Assembly (NCBI GenBank): GCA_035316325.1
Contig: DATHJB010000211.1
Span: forward strand, 1 to 51,453
DNA: 51,453 nucleotides
Direction: 5' to 3'
Source: Acidimicrobiales bacterium
GTDB lineage: Bacteria; Actinomycetota; Acidimicrobiia; Acidimicrobiales; VFJN01
A program made the translations under genes and the position numbers. Numbering within the stretch: position 1 is the first letter of the stretch; every line of letters begins with the position of its first letter. The notes under the pieces were generated by a model. It was not told the origin of the DNA and did not search any database. It saw nothing but the letters and a program-made list of their open reading frames with translations. Below, piece after piece: positions 16,839 to 24,697 of the stretch.

Positions 16839-19804
16839 GAGTACTTGTATTTCCCCCTGCGGGCCAGCAGCACCAACCCGACGATCCCCACCAGCGTCAC
16901 CAGGTACGCGGACCACTCCACCGACGTCCGGCCGAACGTCAGCTCCACGTGGCGCTCGGTGGGCACCACGACCATCAGGTTGGGCGCCACCCGGTAGGGG
17001 CCCTCGGCGCCCGACACCTGCCAGTTGGGGAAGTACGACGCCTTCACCAGCACCGGGCTGCCCACCCGGTCGACGTCGAACTCGATCTTCTCGTTGCCCG
17101 CCTCGATGTTCGTCACCTCGGCCGGCGTCACCGGAACGCCGGTGCGGCGCTGGCCGGTGGTCAGCTCGTCGACCTTCACCCGCTCCCAGTCGTCGGGACC
17201 GGAGGCCGCCAACGCGACGTCCCACAGCTCGGGGTTCATGTACCAGCGGACCGCGGGGCCGTCGTTGCGGTCGGACGCGTCCTTCGGGTTCTCCAGCCAG
17301 TCGTGCTGCGACTCGCCCGCGTCCTCGAGCACCTGGGGCTCGTTGATCAGCGGCTGGACCAGCGGGCTGTTGGCCACCTCGAACACCGCCCACGGCCCCG
17401 ACTCGGCCACCTTCGTGAGGTCGGGGTGGCCGCTGGCGGCCTGCACCGCCAGGTCGGTCGTGGCCATGTAGTAGCGGACGCCCAGCAGCTGCATGTGCTG
17501 CACGCCGCGGTTGATGTCGAAGCCGCTGTAGGGCATGTCGCGCTGGGCGCAGCTGCAGTTCTGCGACAGCTCCGACTGCATGAGGAAGTGGAACGGCGTG
17601 GTGGACGACGCCTCGAAGTAGAGGCCCTCCATCGACCCGATGCAGCCGTCGGTCCAGTACGGCAGCAGCATCAGCGCCATCGGGGTGCCGTAGCGGTTGA
17701 GCTCCTTCTCGTACTCCCACATGGCTCGACCGCAGCCGCCCGGCCGCTCGCCCAGGCGCTGCATGGTCTGGGTGATCTCGTAGTACTCGCGGTAGCTCGG
17801 CTTGCCCTCGTAACCCTCGTAGTTCCAGTTGGCCCAGCTCTTGACGAAGCCCGACGGCGAGCCCGGGGCACCCGTCGCGGTGACCTGGAGCGGGCTGAAG
17901 CGGGGCCACGAATAGCCGGTGCCGCCCGCGGCGTCGACCGCGCTCTCCTTGAAGGGCAGCACGCCGAGCGGCAGGCCGACGACCACCAGGATCACGGCGA
18001 AGCCCCCGAGCGCGGTGGCGACGCTCGAGCCCAGGCTGCGCTCCTCGGCGCCGGCGGGTCGGACCTGCGCGAGCTGCACCAGGAGGCGGATCACCTCGAC
18101 GAACGCCAGCGCCGCCAGCAGCATCACGGTCAGGTAGTAGAAGGGCAGCAGGCGGGCGTTCCAGAGCCGCCAGTCGGGCGCCATCCAGAACGCGAAGGCC
18201 AGCACCGCGGCACTGGCGGTGAGGAAGATGCCGATCCGCAGGCGCGCCGCCAGGCTGAGGCCCACCCCCACCAGGGCGATGGCGAACACCCAGCGCAGGT
18301 CGCTCCCCGAGGTGTCGGGGCCGTTGGACGGGAGCAGGTACTGCATCCACGTCTGGGGCGGGTCCTGGCCGGGGATCGGGATCTTCTCCCAGCCCATGTC
18401 GTTCACGTAGAGGCCCCGGCGCTGGAACGGCAGCACCCACCAGGCCGACAGCATCCCGCCGATCACCAGCGCCGGCACGGTGAACCGCAGGGTCTGCGAC
18501 GGCACCAGCCACAGCACCAGCGCCGCCAGCGCCAACGCCCCGCCGATCCACGCCGCGACCGGCAGCTCCTGACCGCCGACCAGCGGGAAGGGGATCTTCC
18601 AGGAGGCGTCCCACATCACGGCGTCGTCGAAGCGCCAGCCGAACGACCCGACGCCGAAGTTCCAGTGCACCCCCAGCAGGCAGACCGCCGCGCCCGCCCC
18701 CGCCAACCAGGCGCACAGCCGGGTGTTGGCCTCGGTGGTGCGGCGGGGCCGGACGACCAGCGCCACCAGCGTCACCCCGATCACCCAGAACGCGGGGATG
18801 AGGTGGCAGAGGCCGGTGAGCGCCAGCAGCACCGCGGCCAGGCCGCGGCCCTTGCCGGTCTCGAAGCCCCGGAACAGCACGCCCAGGTAGACGAGGCCGA
18901 GGCTCAGGGACATCGAGAAGGCGAACTCGCCCGCCAGCGTCGACGGCAGGTTGCCGCCGTAGATCGTGAAGCCCCGGTAGAAGAGGAACACCAGCGACGC
19001 CGCCGCGAACAACGCCGGCGTGGGGAAGCGCAGGCCCGACAGGCGACCGAAGGCGTAGGCGGCGAGCGGCAGCGTCACCGCACCGCTGATCGACACCAGC
19101 TTGAAGGCCACCCCGTAGGGCATGCCGACGCAGCACAGGGCCAGGATCCCGCCGGCCACCCAGGCGTTGCGGCGCCAGGTCGAGCCGCCCGGCTCGCGGG
19201 GCCACGACCGGTACGCCATCACCGCGCACCCCACGGCGACGGCCAGGGGCAGGATGGCGAACGGCCCCTCGAAGCCCACGTCGAGCAGCACGATCAGCAG
19301 CGACGGGACCACCATGTAGAACTGGTAGACGGGGAAGCCGGCGTACCAGTCGGGCGACCAGCCGGACACCTGGAAGTTGGGCAGCAGGTTGTCGCGCAGG
19401 TAGGCGGGGCCCCACACGTGGGCGCCCATGTCGCCGCCGGCGGGCGTGGTGTCGCTGAAGATGTTGCCGGGGCCGAGCTGCAGGAACACGAACAGGCAGC
19501 AGGCCAGGACGATGCCGCAGTCGACCAGGTTGCGGACCCGCGCGCGGCGGGCCTCGGCCTCGGGATCGTCGATCGGCGGGAGGGGGTCGAGCTGCTCGCC
19601 GACGAAGGACGGGCCCCAGGGGCCGCCACCGTTGCGGTCGCCGTTGCCGCCGTTCTCCGACGGCGCCAGGTGCGCGGGCGACGCCGGCGGGGCGTCGGGC
19701 AACGCCCCCTCCTCGCTCACGAACACCGGCGGGTCGAGGGGCGGGCCCAGCGCTCCGGCATCGGGGATGCGGGGCGCGAGGTGACGGGGCGACTCGTCGG
19801 CCAT
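16835..19804 (-). CDS. Large GT-C-like integral membrane protein (PTPS-related/YfhO-like)
   Basis: A 989-residue polytopic protein. Residues 1-85 are a cytosolic, Pro/Gly-rich tail; about 12 or more hydrophobic helices follow to about residue 640, then a large extracytoplasmic domain, then a final helix and a basic tail (LARRGKYKYS). The first loop, GGDMGAHVWGPAYLRDN with SGWSPDWYAGFPVYQFYMV, has the acidic residue and aromatic pattern of GT-C glycosyltransferases and of the family labelled 6-pyruvoyl-tetrahydropterin-synthase-related membrane proteins. A polyprenyl-sugar-dependent transfer is plausible but unproven. It overlaps the genes on both sides (TGATG, ATGA), including the GtrA-GT2 fusion, which could supply its lipid-linked donor. 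Confidence 0.75.
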   Translation of the reverse strand: MADESPRHLAPRIPDAGALGPPLDPPVFVSEEGALPDAPPASPAHLAPSENGGNGDRNGGGPWGPSFVGEQLDPLPPIDDPEAEARRARVRNLVDCGIVLACCLFVFLQLGPGNIFSDTTPAGGDMGAHVWGPAYLRDNLLPNFQVSGWSPDWYAGFPVYQFYMVVPSLLIVLLDVGFEGPFAILPLAVAVGCAVMAYRSWPREPGGSTWRRNAWVAGGILALCCVGMPYGVAFKLVSISGAVTLPLAAYAFGRLSGLRFPTPALFAAASLVFLFYRGFTIYGGNLPSTLAGEFAFSMSLSLGLVYLGVLFRGFETGKGRGLAAVLLALTGLCHLIPAFWVIGVTLVALVVRPRRTTEANTRLCAWLAGAGAAVCLLGVHWNFGVGSFGWRFDDAVMWDASWKIPFPLVGGQELPVAAWIGGALALAALVLWLVPSQTLRFTVPALVIGGMLSAWWVLPFQRRGLYVNDMGWEKIPIPGQDPPQTWMQYLLPSNGPDTSGSDLRWVFAIALVGVGLSLAARLRIGIFLTASAAVLAFAFWMAPDWRLWNARLLPFYYLTVMLLAALAFVEVIRLLVQLAQVRPAGAEERSLGSSVATALGGFAVILVVVGLPLGVLPFKESAVDAAGGTGYSWPRFSPLQVTATGAPGSPSGFVKSWANWNYEGYEGKPSYREYYEITQTMQRLGERPGGCGRAMWEYEKELNRYGTPMALMLLPYWTDGCIGSMEGLYFEASSTTPFHFLMQSELSQNCSCAQRDMPYSGFDINRGVQHMQLLGVRYYMATTDLAVQAASGHPDLTKVAESGPWAVFEVANSPLVQPLINEPQVLEDAGESQHDWLENPKDASDRNDGPAVRWYMNPELWDVALAASGPDDWERVKVDELTTGQRRTGVPVTPAEVTNIEAGNEKIEFDVDRVGSPVLVKASYFPNWQVSGAEGPYRVAPNLMVVVPTERHVELTFGRTSVEWSAYLVTLVGIVGLVLLARRGKYKYS

Positions 19805-20544
19805 CAGTTGTCCGCCACCAGAGCGACGACGGTGACGAGGTTGAACGCCATGTGCGCGGCGATGGCGGGCCCCAACCGACCCGTCCTGATCGTCATCCAG
19901 GCCAGCACCACCCCGAAGACCGCCAGGCCCGGCAGCTGCAGGAGCTGGAAGTGGACGGCCCCGAAGAGGAGGCCCGACACGAGGATCGCCGGGGTCGGGC
20001 CCCAGCGCCGTTCCAGCGAGCGCAGCACCAGGCCCCGGTAGAAGATCTCCTCCACGATCGGGGCGCCGATGCCGGTGAGGACGACCAGCATCGCGATCCC
20101 GAAGCCGTTGTCGGCCCGGTCGGTCAGCTCCTGGGCGACGTCGTTGAGCTTCTCGGTGTCGGTGTTGGTGATCCAGAGGATCGGTACGTAGACGAGTGGC
20201 AGCAGGACGAACTGGCACAGCACCCCGGCGACGGCACCGAGCGGCAGGTCCCAGGACAGGATGCGCAGGCCGAAGTCGCGGACGGCGCCGTTGCCCTTCA
20301 CCGCGGCGGCCCACAGCGCGATGCCGAGCAGCGGCAGCCACAGGCCGATCTGGGCGACGTTCAGCCAGGCCAGCGACAGGTCGTCGGTGTCGTCGCCGGT
20401 GATCGCGACCACCGACGACACCGCCAGCACGGATCCGGTCAGCCCGAGGAGGAACCCGACGGCGGCGTCGCCGAGACCCCAGGTGGGGGTCCTCAGCGCC
20501 GGGTCGTCCGGCGTGGCGCGCTGTGCAAGATCGGGATCAGACAC
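19804..20544 (-). CDS. CPBP family intramembrane metalloprotease
   Basis: A 246-residue polytopic protein of the CAAX protease/bacteriocin-processing (CPBP, Abi) family. The three catalytic motifs are present: EEIFYRG (EExxxR), FGAVHFQ (FxxxH) and HMAFN (HxxxN/B). About six to seven hydrophobic segments surround them. Natural substrates of bacterial CPBP proteins are mostly unknown. It overlaps the large membrane protein gene by one base and follows the DUF3499 gene by 37 bases, so it belongs to the envelope operon; it may process a membrane protein of that system. Confidence 0.9.
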   Translation of the reverse strand: MSDPDLAQRATPDDPALRTPTWGLGDAAVGFLLGLTGSVLAVSSVVAITGDDTDDLSLAWLNVAQIGLWLPLLGIALWAAAVKGNGAVRDFGLRILSWDLPLGAVAGVLCQFVLLPLVYVPILWITNTDTEKLNDVAQELTDRADNGFGIAMLVVLTGIGAPIVEEIFYRGLVLRSLERRWGPTPAILVSGLLFGAVHFQLLQLPGLAVFGVVLAWMTIRTGRLGPAIAAHMAFNLVTVVALVADN

Positions 20545-20581
20545 CGGACCAGGGTAGGCGGCTACGCAGGGTCGGCCCCAC

Positions 20582-20806
20582 TCACCACCGGCTCAAAGAA
20601 CCGTCGACCAACGGGTAGCGCCGGTCCTCCAGGCGCCAGCCACGCGGCACGGTCATCGCCTGGGCATGGTCGTGGCACAGGTCGTACGCCATGGGGTGCG
20701 ACTCGTCGGAGAGCGGGTCGAGCCAGGTGGTCCGCTGCTTGTAGTCGTACGCGAGCGTGGCGCGGGCGACCTCGCTGCAGCCCGGCCGGGCGCACTGGCG
20801 AGTCAT
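20582..20806 (-). CDS. DUF3499 family protein
   Basis: A 74-residue protein beginning MTRQCARPGCSEVARATLAYDY and containing YDLCHDHAQAMTVPRGW, which match the actinobacterial DUF3499 family. Two Cys near the N-terminus plus Cys-x-x-His in the middle suggest a small zinc-binding fold. The start at 20806, not the ATG three codons earlier, fits the family and follows a TACGTT box at a leaderless distance. In many actinobacteria this gene lies just upstream of manB, as here with three genes interposed. Function unknown. Confidence 0.85.
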   Translation of the reverse strand: MTRQCARPGCSEVARATLAYDYKQRTTWLDPLSDESHPMAYDLCHDHAQAMTVPRGWRLEDRRYPLVDGSLSRW

Positions 20807-20814
20807 GACCCCCA

Positions 20815-20820
20815 AACGTA
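20815..20820 (-). promoter_or_regulatory. Leaderless-type -10 box for DUF3499 operon
   Basis: On the minus strand TACGTT ends 8 bases before ATG 20806, the spacing expected when transcription starts at the start codon. It would drive the seven-gene minus-strand block down to 12910. Confidence 0.5.
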
Positions 20821-20894
20821 GCGTCGACCGTACGCCTGCCCGGGGACCTGGGGACGGTTGACGGCCCTGTATCCGCGAGGGACGAGAGTCGCCT

Positions 20895-20900
20895 TATCCT
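20895..20900 (+). promoter_or_regulatory. Leaderless-type -10 box for ftsH
   Basis: TATCCT lies 7 bases before ATG 20908, and no ribosome-binding site is visible before this ATG. The pattern fits leaderless transcription starting at or next to the ATG. Confidence 0.5.
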
Positions 20901-20907
20901 GTGGTCC

Positions 20908-22893
20908 ATGAGCTCACAACCGCCGCCTCCGCCGCCCCCCTCTCCGGGGCGTTCGTCGCGAGGCCCTGGCGGACGCAGCGAGCCCCCCTTCCCCCGTTGG
21001 CTGATCTGGGTGGTGCTGGGTGTCGTGCTGGCGATGGTCATGCTCGCCGGCAACTTCCCCCGCGACGACAGCAAGGAGATCAACTACGAGGGATCGGGCG
21101 ACTCGCTGCTCTCCCAGGTCGCCGACGACAAGGTCGACACCATCGAGTGGAACAACAACAACGGCTCGATCAGCGGTGAGCTGAAGAACGGCGAGAAGTT
21201 CCGCACCAACGGCCCGCTGGAACCGTCCGACGCCGACCGCACCCTGTTCGAGGACCACGGTGTCACCGTCAAGTTCGACACCCCGCAGGGCAACTTCCTC
21301 ACCGCCATCCTCCCGCTGCTGCTCCCGTTGGCCCTGTTCCTGGGCATCTTCTGGCTGATCCAGCGCCGCGCCCAGTCACAGATGGGCGGGATCATGTCGA
21401 TCGGGCGGTCGAAGGCCAAGACGTACTCCACCGAGCGACCCGGCACCACGTTCGCCGACGTCGCCGGCTACGAAGGCGTCAAGCAGGAGGTCACCGAGGT
21501 GGTCGACTTCCTGCGCCACCCCGAGCGCTTCGCCGAGATCGGCGCCCGCGTCCCCAAGGGCGTGCTGCTGGTCGGTCCCCCCGGCACCGGCAAGACCCTC
21601 ATCGCCCGGGCGGTCGCCGGCGAGGCGGGCGTGCCGTTCCTGTCGGTCACCGGCTCCGACTTCATGGAGATGTTCGTGGGCGTCGGCGCCTCCCGGGTGC
21701 GCGACCTGTTCCAGACCGCCCGCAAGCTGGGCCGGGCGATCATCTTCGTCGACGAGGTCGACTCGATCGGCCGCAAGCGCGGCGCCGGCCTGGGTGGCGG
21801 CCACGACGAGCGGGAGCAGACCCTCAACCAGATGCTGTCCGAGATGGACGGCTTCGAGGCCACCGAGGGCATCGTGATGATGGCGGCCACCAACCGGCCC
21901 GACATCCTCGACCCGGCGCTGCTCCGGCCCGGCCGCTTCGACCGCCAGGTGGTCGTGCCGCTGCCCGAGCTCGACGAGCGCGTCGCCATCCTCGAGGTCC
22001 ACTCCAAGAACAAGCGGTTGGCTCCCGACGTCGACCTGCGGATCGTCGCCCGGGGCACGCCCGGCATGAGCGGCGCCGATCTGTCCAACCTGGTCAACGA
22101 GGCTGCCCTCTACGCGGTGCGGGCGGGGCGCGACATGGTCGCCAGCGAAGACTTCGAGTCGGCCCGCGACCGGGTGCTGATGGGCCAGCGGCGCGAGTCG
22201 ATGGCGCTGTCGGAGAAGGAGAAGGAGGTCATCGCCTACCACGAGGCCGGCCACGCGGTCACCGCTGCGGTGCTCGAGAACGCCGACCCCGTGCACAAGG
22301 TGACGATCCTCCCGATGGGCATGGCGCTGGGCCTCACCCAGCAGCTGCCGATCGACGAGAAGCACATCTACCGGCAGGACTACATCGAGGACAGCCTGGT
22401 GGTCCGCATGGGCGGGCGCTGCGCCGAGGAGCTCGTGTTCGGCGTCATCTCCACCGGCGCCAACAACGACCTGGTCGGCTCCACCGAGCTGGCCCGCAAG
22501 ATGGTCGCCGAGTGGGGCATGTCCGGCCGGGTCGGGCCGATGGCGTGGGGCTCCGCCGGTCAGGTGTTCCTCGGTGAAGACCTGATCCACACCCGCGACT
22601 ACTCCGACGAGACCGCCCGGGTGATCGACGAAGAGGTCGAGGGCATCCTGCGCCGCCAGGAGGACCGCTGCCGGGTCACGCTGCGGACCCACCGCAAGGC
22701 CCTCGACCTGGTGGCCCGGGCGCTGCTGGAGTACGAGACCATCGACGGCGCCGAGGTCAACCGCCTGATCGACGTGGCCAACAACACGTCGCTGCAGCTG
22801 GGCAACGGCGACGAGGACGGCGACAACGGCGGCCGGTCCGACAACGACAGCGCCGACAAGAGCCTCCTCGCCCCTCCCACTCCCCCGACCTGA
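20908..22893 (+). CDS. ftsH: ATP-dependent zinc metalloprotease FtsH
   Basis: A 661-residue membrane-bound AAA+ protease that degrades misfolded and regulatory membrane proteins. A Pro-rich N-terminal tail is followed by a first helix ([19 protein letters not shown]), a periplasmic domain, and a second helix ([19 protein letters not shown]). Walker A GPPGTGKT lies near residue 222, Walker [12 protein letters not shown] near 277, the pore motif FVGVGASR near 252, and the [11 protein letters not shown] near 340. The zinc motif HEAGH is at about 444-448. The C-terminus is acidic and disordered. It stands alone, between the divergent DUF3499 gene and a strong terminator hairpin. Confidence 0.97.
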   Translation: MSSQPPPPPPPSPGRSSRGPGGRSEPPFPRWLIWVVLGVVLAMVMLAGNFPRDDSKEINYEGSGDSLLSQVADDKVDTIEWNNNNGSISGELKNGEKFRTNGPLEPSDADRTLFEDHGVTVKFDTPQGNFLTAILPLLLPLALFLGIFWLIQRRAQSQMGGIMSIGRSKAKTYSTERPGTTFADVAGYEGVKQEVTEVVDFLRHPERFAEIGARVPKGVLLVGPPGTGKTLIARAVAGEAGVPFLSVTGSDFMEMFVGVGASRVRDLFQTARKLGRAIIFVDEVDSIGRKRGAGLGGGHDEREQTLNQMLSEMDGFEATEGIVMMAATNRPDILDPALLRPGRFDRQVVVPLPELDERVAILEVHSKNKRLAPDVDLRIVARGTPGMSGADLSNLVNEAALYAVRAGRDMVASEDFESARDRVLMGQRRESMALSEKEKEVIAYHEAGHAVTAAVLENADPVHKVTILPMGMALGLTQQLPIDEKHIYRQDYIEDSLVVRMGGRCAEELVFGVISTGANNDLVGSTELARKMVAEWGMSGRVGPMAWGSAGQVFLGEDLIHTRDYSDETARVIDEEVEGILRRQEDRCRVTLRTHRKALDLVARALLEYETIDGAEVNRLIDVANNTSLQLGNGDEDGDNGGRSDNDSADKSLLAPPTPPT

Positions 22894-22908
22894 CAACTCG
22901 CTCCCTCG

Positions 22909-22961
22909 CCGAAATTGCGTGTGTGGCGGCCCCATAGCGACCGCCACACACGCAATTTCGG
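22909..22961. terminator. Perfect 21-bp hairpin between ftsH and thioredoxin gene
   Basis: The left arm at 22909-22929 and right arm at 22941-22961 are exact reverse complements over 21 bases with an 11-base loop. The arms contain GAAATTGCGTGTGTGGCGG. It fills almost all the space between two convergent genes, so it most likely terminates transcription in both directions. Confidence 0.8.
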
Positions 22962-22962
22962 G

Positions 22963-23415
22963 TCAGACTCCGTGGTCGCAGCCGTCGGTGGGGAGGGTCC
23001 CGGGGGCGCGGAGCTCGGCGAGGGTGGCCCACAGGTCGGTGGCGGTGACCGGGCCGAGGAAGCTCGCCTGCACCACGCCCGCCCGGTCGACCACCAGGGT
23101 CGCGGGCACCGCGCCGATGGCGTACTTGCGGTGGAGGTCGGCCTCGGCGGCGACCTCCAGCTCCTGCGTGGCGACCGCGTCGCCGTCGAGCAACCGGGCC
23201 TTCTGCCACACCGCGGCACACGAGTCGCACGTGGCCGACGTGAACACGGCGACCAGCCAGGCGGCGTCGGGGCGGGTGAAGTCGGACCGGTCGAGCTGGT
23301 CGGGCACGTCGTAGCCCGTGTGGGTGGGCGCCGCCGGACGCTGCCGGCGCTGCACCACCGCCGCCACGACCACCGCCACCACGGCCAGCACCACGACGAG
23401 GACGACGCGCTCCAT
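22963..23415 (-). CDS. Membrane-anchored thioredoxin-like protein
   Basis: A 150-residue protein. Residues 1-22 form an N-terminal hydrophobic anchor (VVLVVVLAVVAVVVAAVV). The thioredoxin fold follows, with a redox CxxC in FTSATCDSCAAVW (near residue 63) and the cis-Pro loop YAIGAVPATLVVDRAG. The spacing of these motifs matches thioredoxin. It probably works outside the membrane in disulfide exchange. The start at 23415 gives a sensible signal anchor; an upstream GTG/ATG would add a Pro-rich stretch that looks non-coding. It is the last gene of the DUF5719/GT2 operon, 19 bases after the previous gene. Confidence 0.87.
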   Translation of the reverse strand: MERVVLVVVLAVVAVVVAAVVQRRQRPAAPTHTGYDVPDQLDRSDFTRPDAAWLVAVFTSATCDSCAAVWQKARLLDGDAVATQELEVAAEADLHRKYAIGAVPATLVVDRAGVVQASFLGPVTATDLWATLAELRAPGTLPTDGCDHGV

Positions 23416-23434
23416 CGCGATCGAGACTAGGGGA

Positions 23435-24697
23435 CTACGGGGCCACCACGGGCGAGTCGGCGTCGAGGCGCAGGGGTGGGGTGGCTGCACCGCCGGGGGC
23501 GGCAGCCGGATCGGGGACGCCGGTCACCCGCTCGACCACGACCGGCGTGTCGTTGGTCGACCGCACGGTGATCGTGTGGGCCTTCCCCTTGGGCACCCGG
23601 GCCTGCTCGGCCAGGTCGAGCACCTCGTAGCGGCCGGGGCGGACCACCACGGCGAAGGGCTCGGGCCGGTAGCCGTCGGCCGCGCCGGGGTCGGCCAGCT
23701 CGACCACGACCTCGGTCTCGGCGACGGTCTCCCCCGGGTTGTAGAGGACGATCCGCTCGGCGTCGCCGGCCTCGACCAGCCCGTCGGCGAACGTCCAGCG
23801 GGTGGCCGCCTCGGGCACGCCGGCGGCGACGCTCACGCCCGCCGAGCCCAGCCGGCCGTCGAAGCTCTGCAGCCGGTCGACGACCAGACGCCCACCCCGC
23901 ACGTGGAGGCTGGCGGCGACGTGGCCCCGGCGGGTCACGTCCTCGCCGACGTCGACCGCCAGCACGCTGCGGGCGGGCACCGTCAACCCCTGCCAGCGCA
24001 CCGGCTCGCGGACGCCGCGGTCGGTGCTGAACACCGCGTCGACGGCCACGTCGTTGGGGAACGGGTTGAACAGCACGAGCTGCTCCCGCGCGTCGCGGGT
24101 GGTGGCGCCCCAGGCGAAGTGCCAGGTGGAGGCGCTCTGGGTGGTGCAGGGGGCGGAGTCGACGCCCTGGGCGCCGCGCACCTCGTGGGCCACGGTGACG
24201 TCCGGCGGGGCGTCGGCGCCCTCGGTGGGCGGGGGGACGGTGGTGCGGGGCTCGGGGTCGATCTCGACCACCGCGGCGGCGAGCGGGGCATCGACCAGAT
24301 CGCCGAGCCGGAACTGGGCCTCGTCGCCGGCCGCGACCGTGAAGTCGCGCGCTACCGAGCGGCGACTCCCGACCGGGGTGGCGGTGGTCGACGGGGCCGA
24401 GGTCGACGAGGTGGTTGACGTCGACGTGGTCGTTGCGCTGGTGGCGGGCGGCGGGGCGTGGTCGCCGGGCACGACGGTGAGCCGGCCCGTCACCGCCCGC
24501 TCGCCGGCGTCGACCACCACGGTGTGCTCGACACCCCCGCCGGCCGCGCAGAACCAGGTGGCGCCGGGCGGCTCGATCGCCCTCGGCGGACTCTCGGCGG
24601 CCGACGTGCCGTCACTCCGGTCACGCCCCTCGGAGGCCAGCACGGCCCCCGTCACGCCGAGCACCACGATGGCCAGGAACGGCAACCGCGGGGTCAT
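23435..24697 (-). CDS. DUF5719-like exported protein
   Basis: A 420-residue protein with an N-terminal hydrophobic signal or anchor (LPFLAIVVLGVTGAVLA), a Ser/Thr-rich linker with a TSTSTTSSTSAPSTT tract, and repeated beta-sandwich-like segments. Recurrent phrases such as REQLVLFNPFPNDVAVDAVF and ERIVLYNPGETVAETEVVVE match the actinobacterial DUF5719 family. WFCAAGG near the N-terminus is also typical. The protein should sit outside the membrane. Its ATG overlaps the stop of the upstream glycosyltransferase-membrane gene, an association that is conserved in actinobacteria, so it probably assists that enzyme. Biochemical role unknown. Confidence 0.8.
   Translation of the reverse strand: MTPRLPFLAIVVLGVTGAVLASEGRDRSDGTSAAESPPRAIEPPGATWFCAAGGGVEHTVVVDAGERAVTGRLTVVPGDHAPPPATSATTTSTSTTSSTSAPSTTATPVGSRRSVARDFTVAAGDEAQFRLGDLVDAPLAAAVVEIDPEPRTTVPPPTEGADAPPDVTVAHEVRGAQGVDSAPCTTQSASTWHFAWGATTRDAREQLVLFNPFPNDVAVDAVFSTDRGVREPVRWQGLTVPARSVLAVDVGEDVTRRGHVAASLHVRGGRLVVDRLQSFDGRLGSAGVSVAAGVPEAATRWTFADGLVEAGDAERIVLYNPGETVAETEVVVELADPGAADGYRPEPFAVVVRPGRYEVLDLAEQARVPKGKAHTITVRSTNDTPVVVERVTGVPDPAAAPGGAATPPLRLDADSPVVAP

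Noticed and set aside
15600-19415. A 1271-codon minus-strand frame
   Set aside because: Only its last third is the GtrA-GT2 protein. The rest is the shadow of the overlapping membrane protein gene, whose frame has clear helices.
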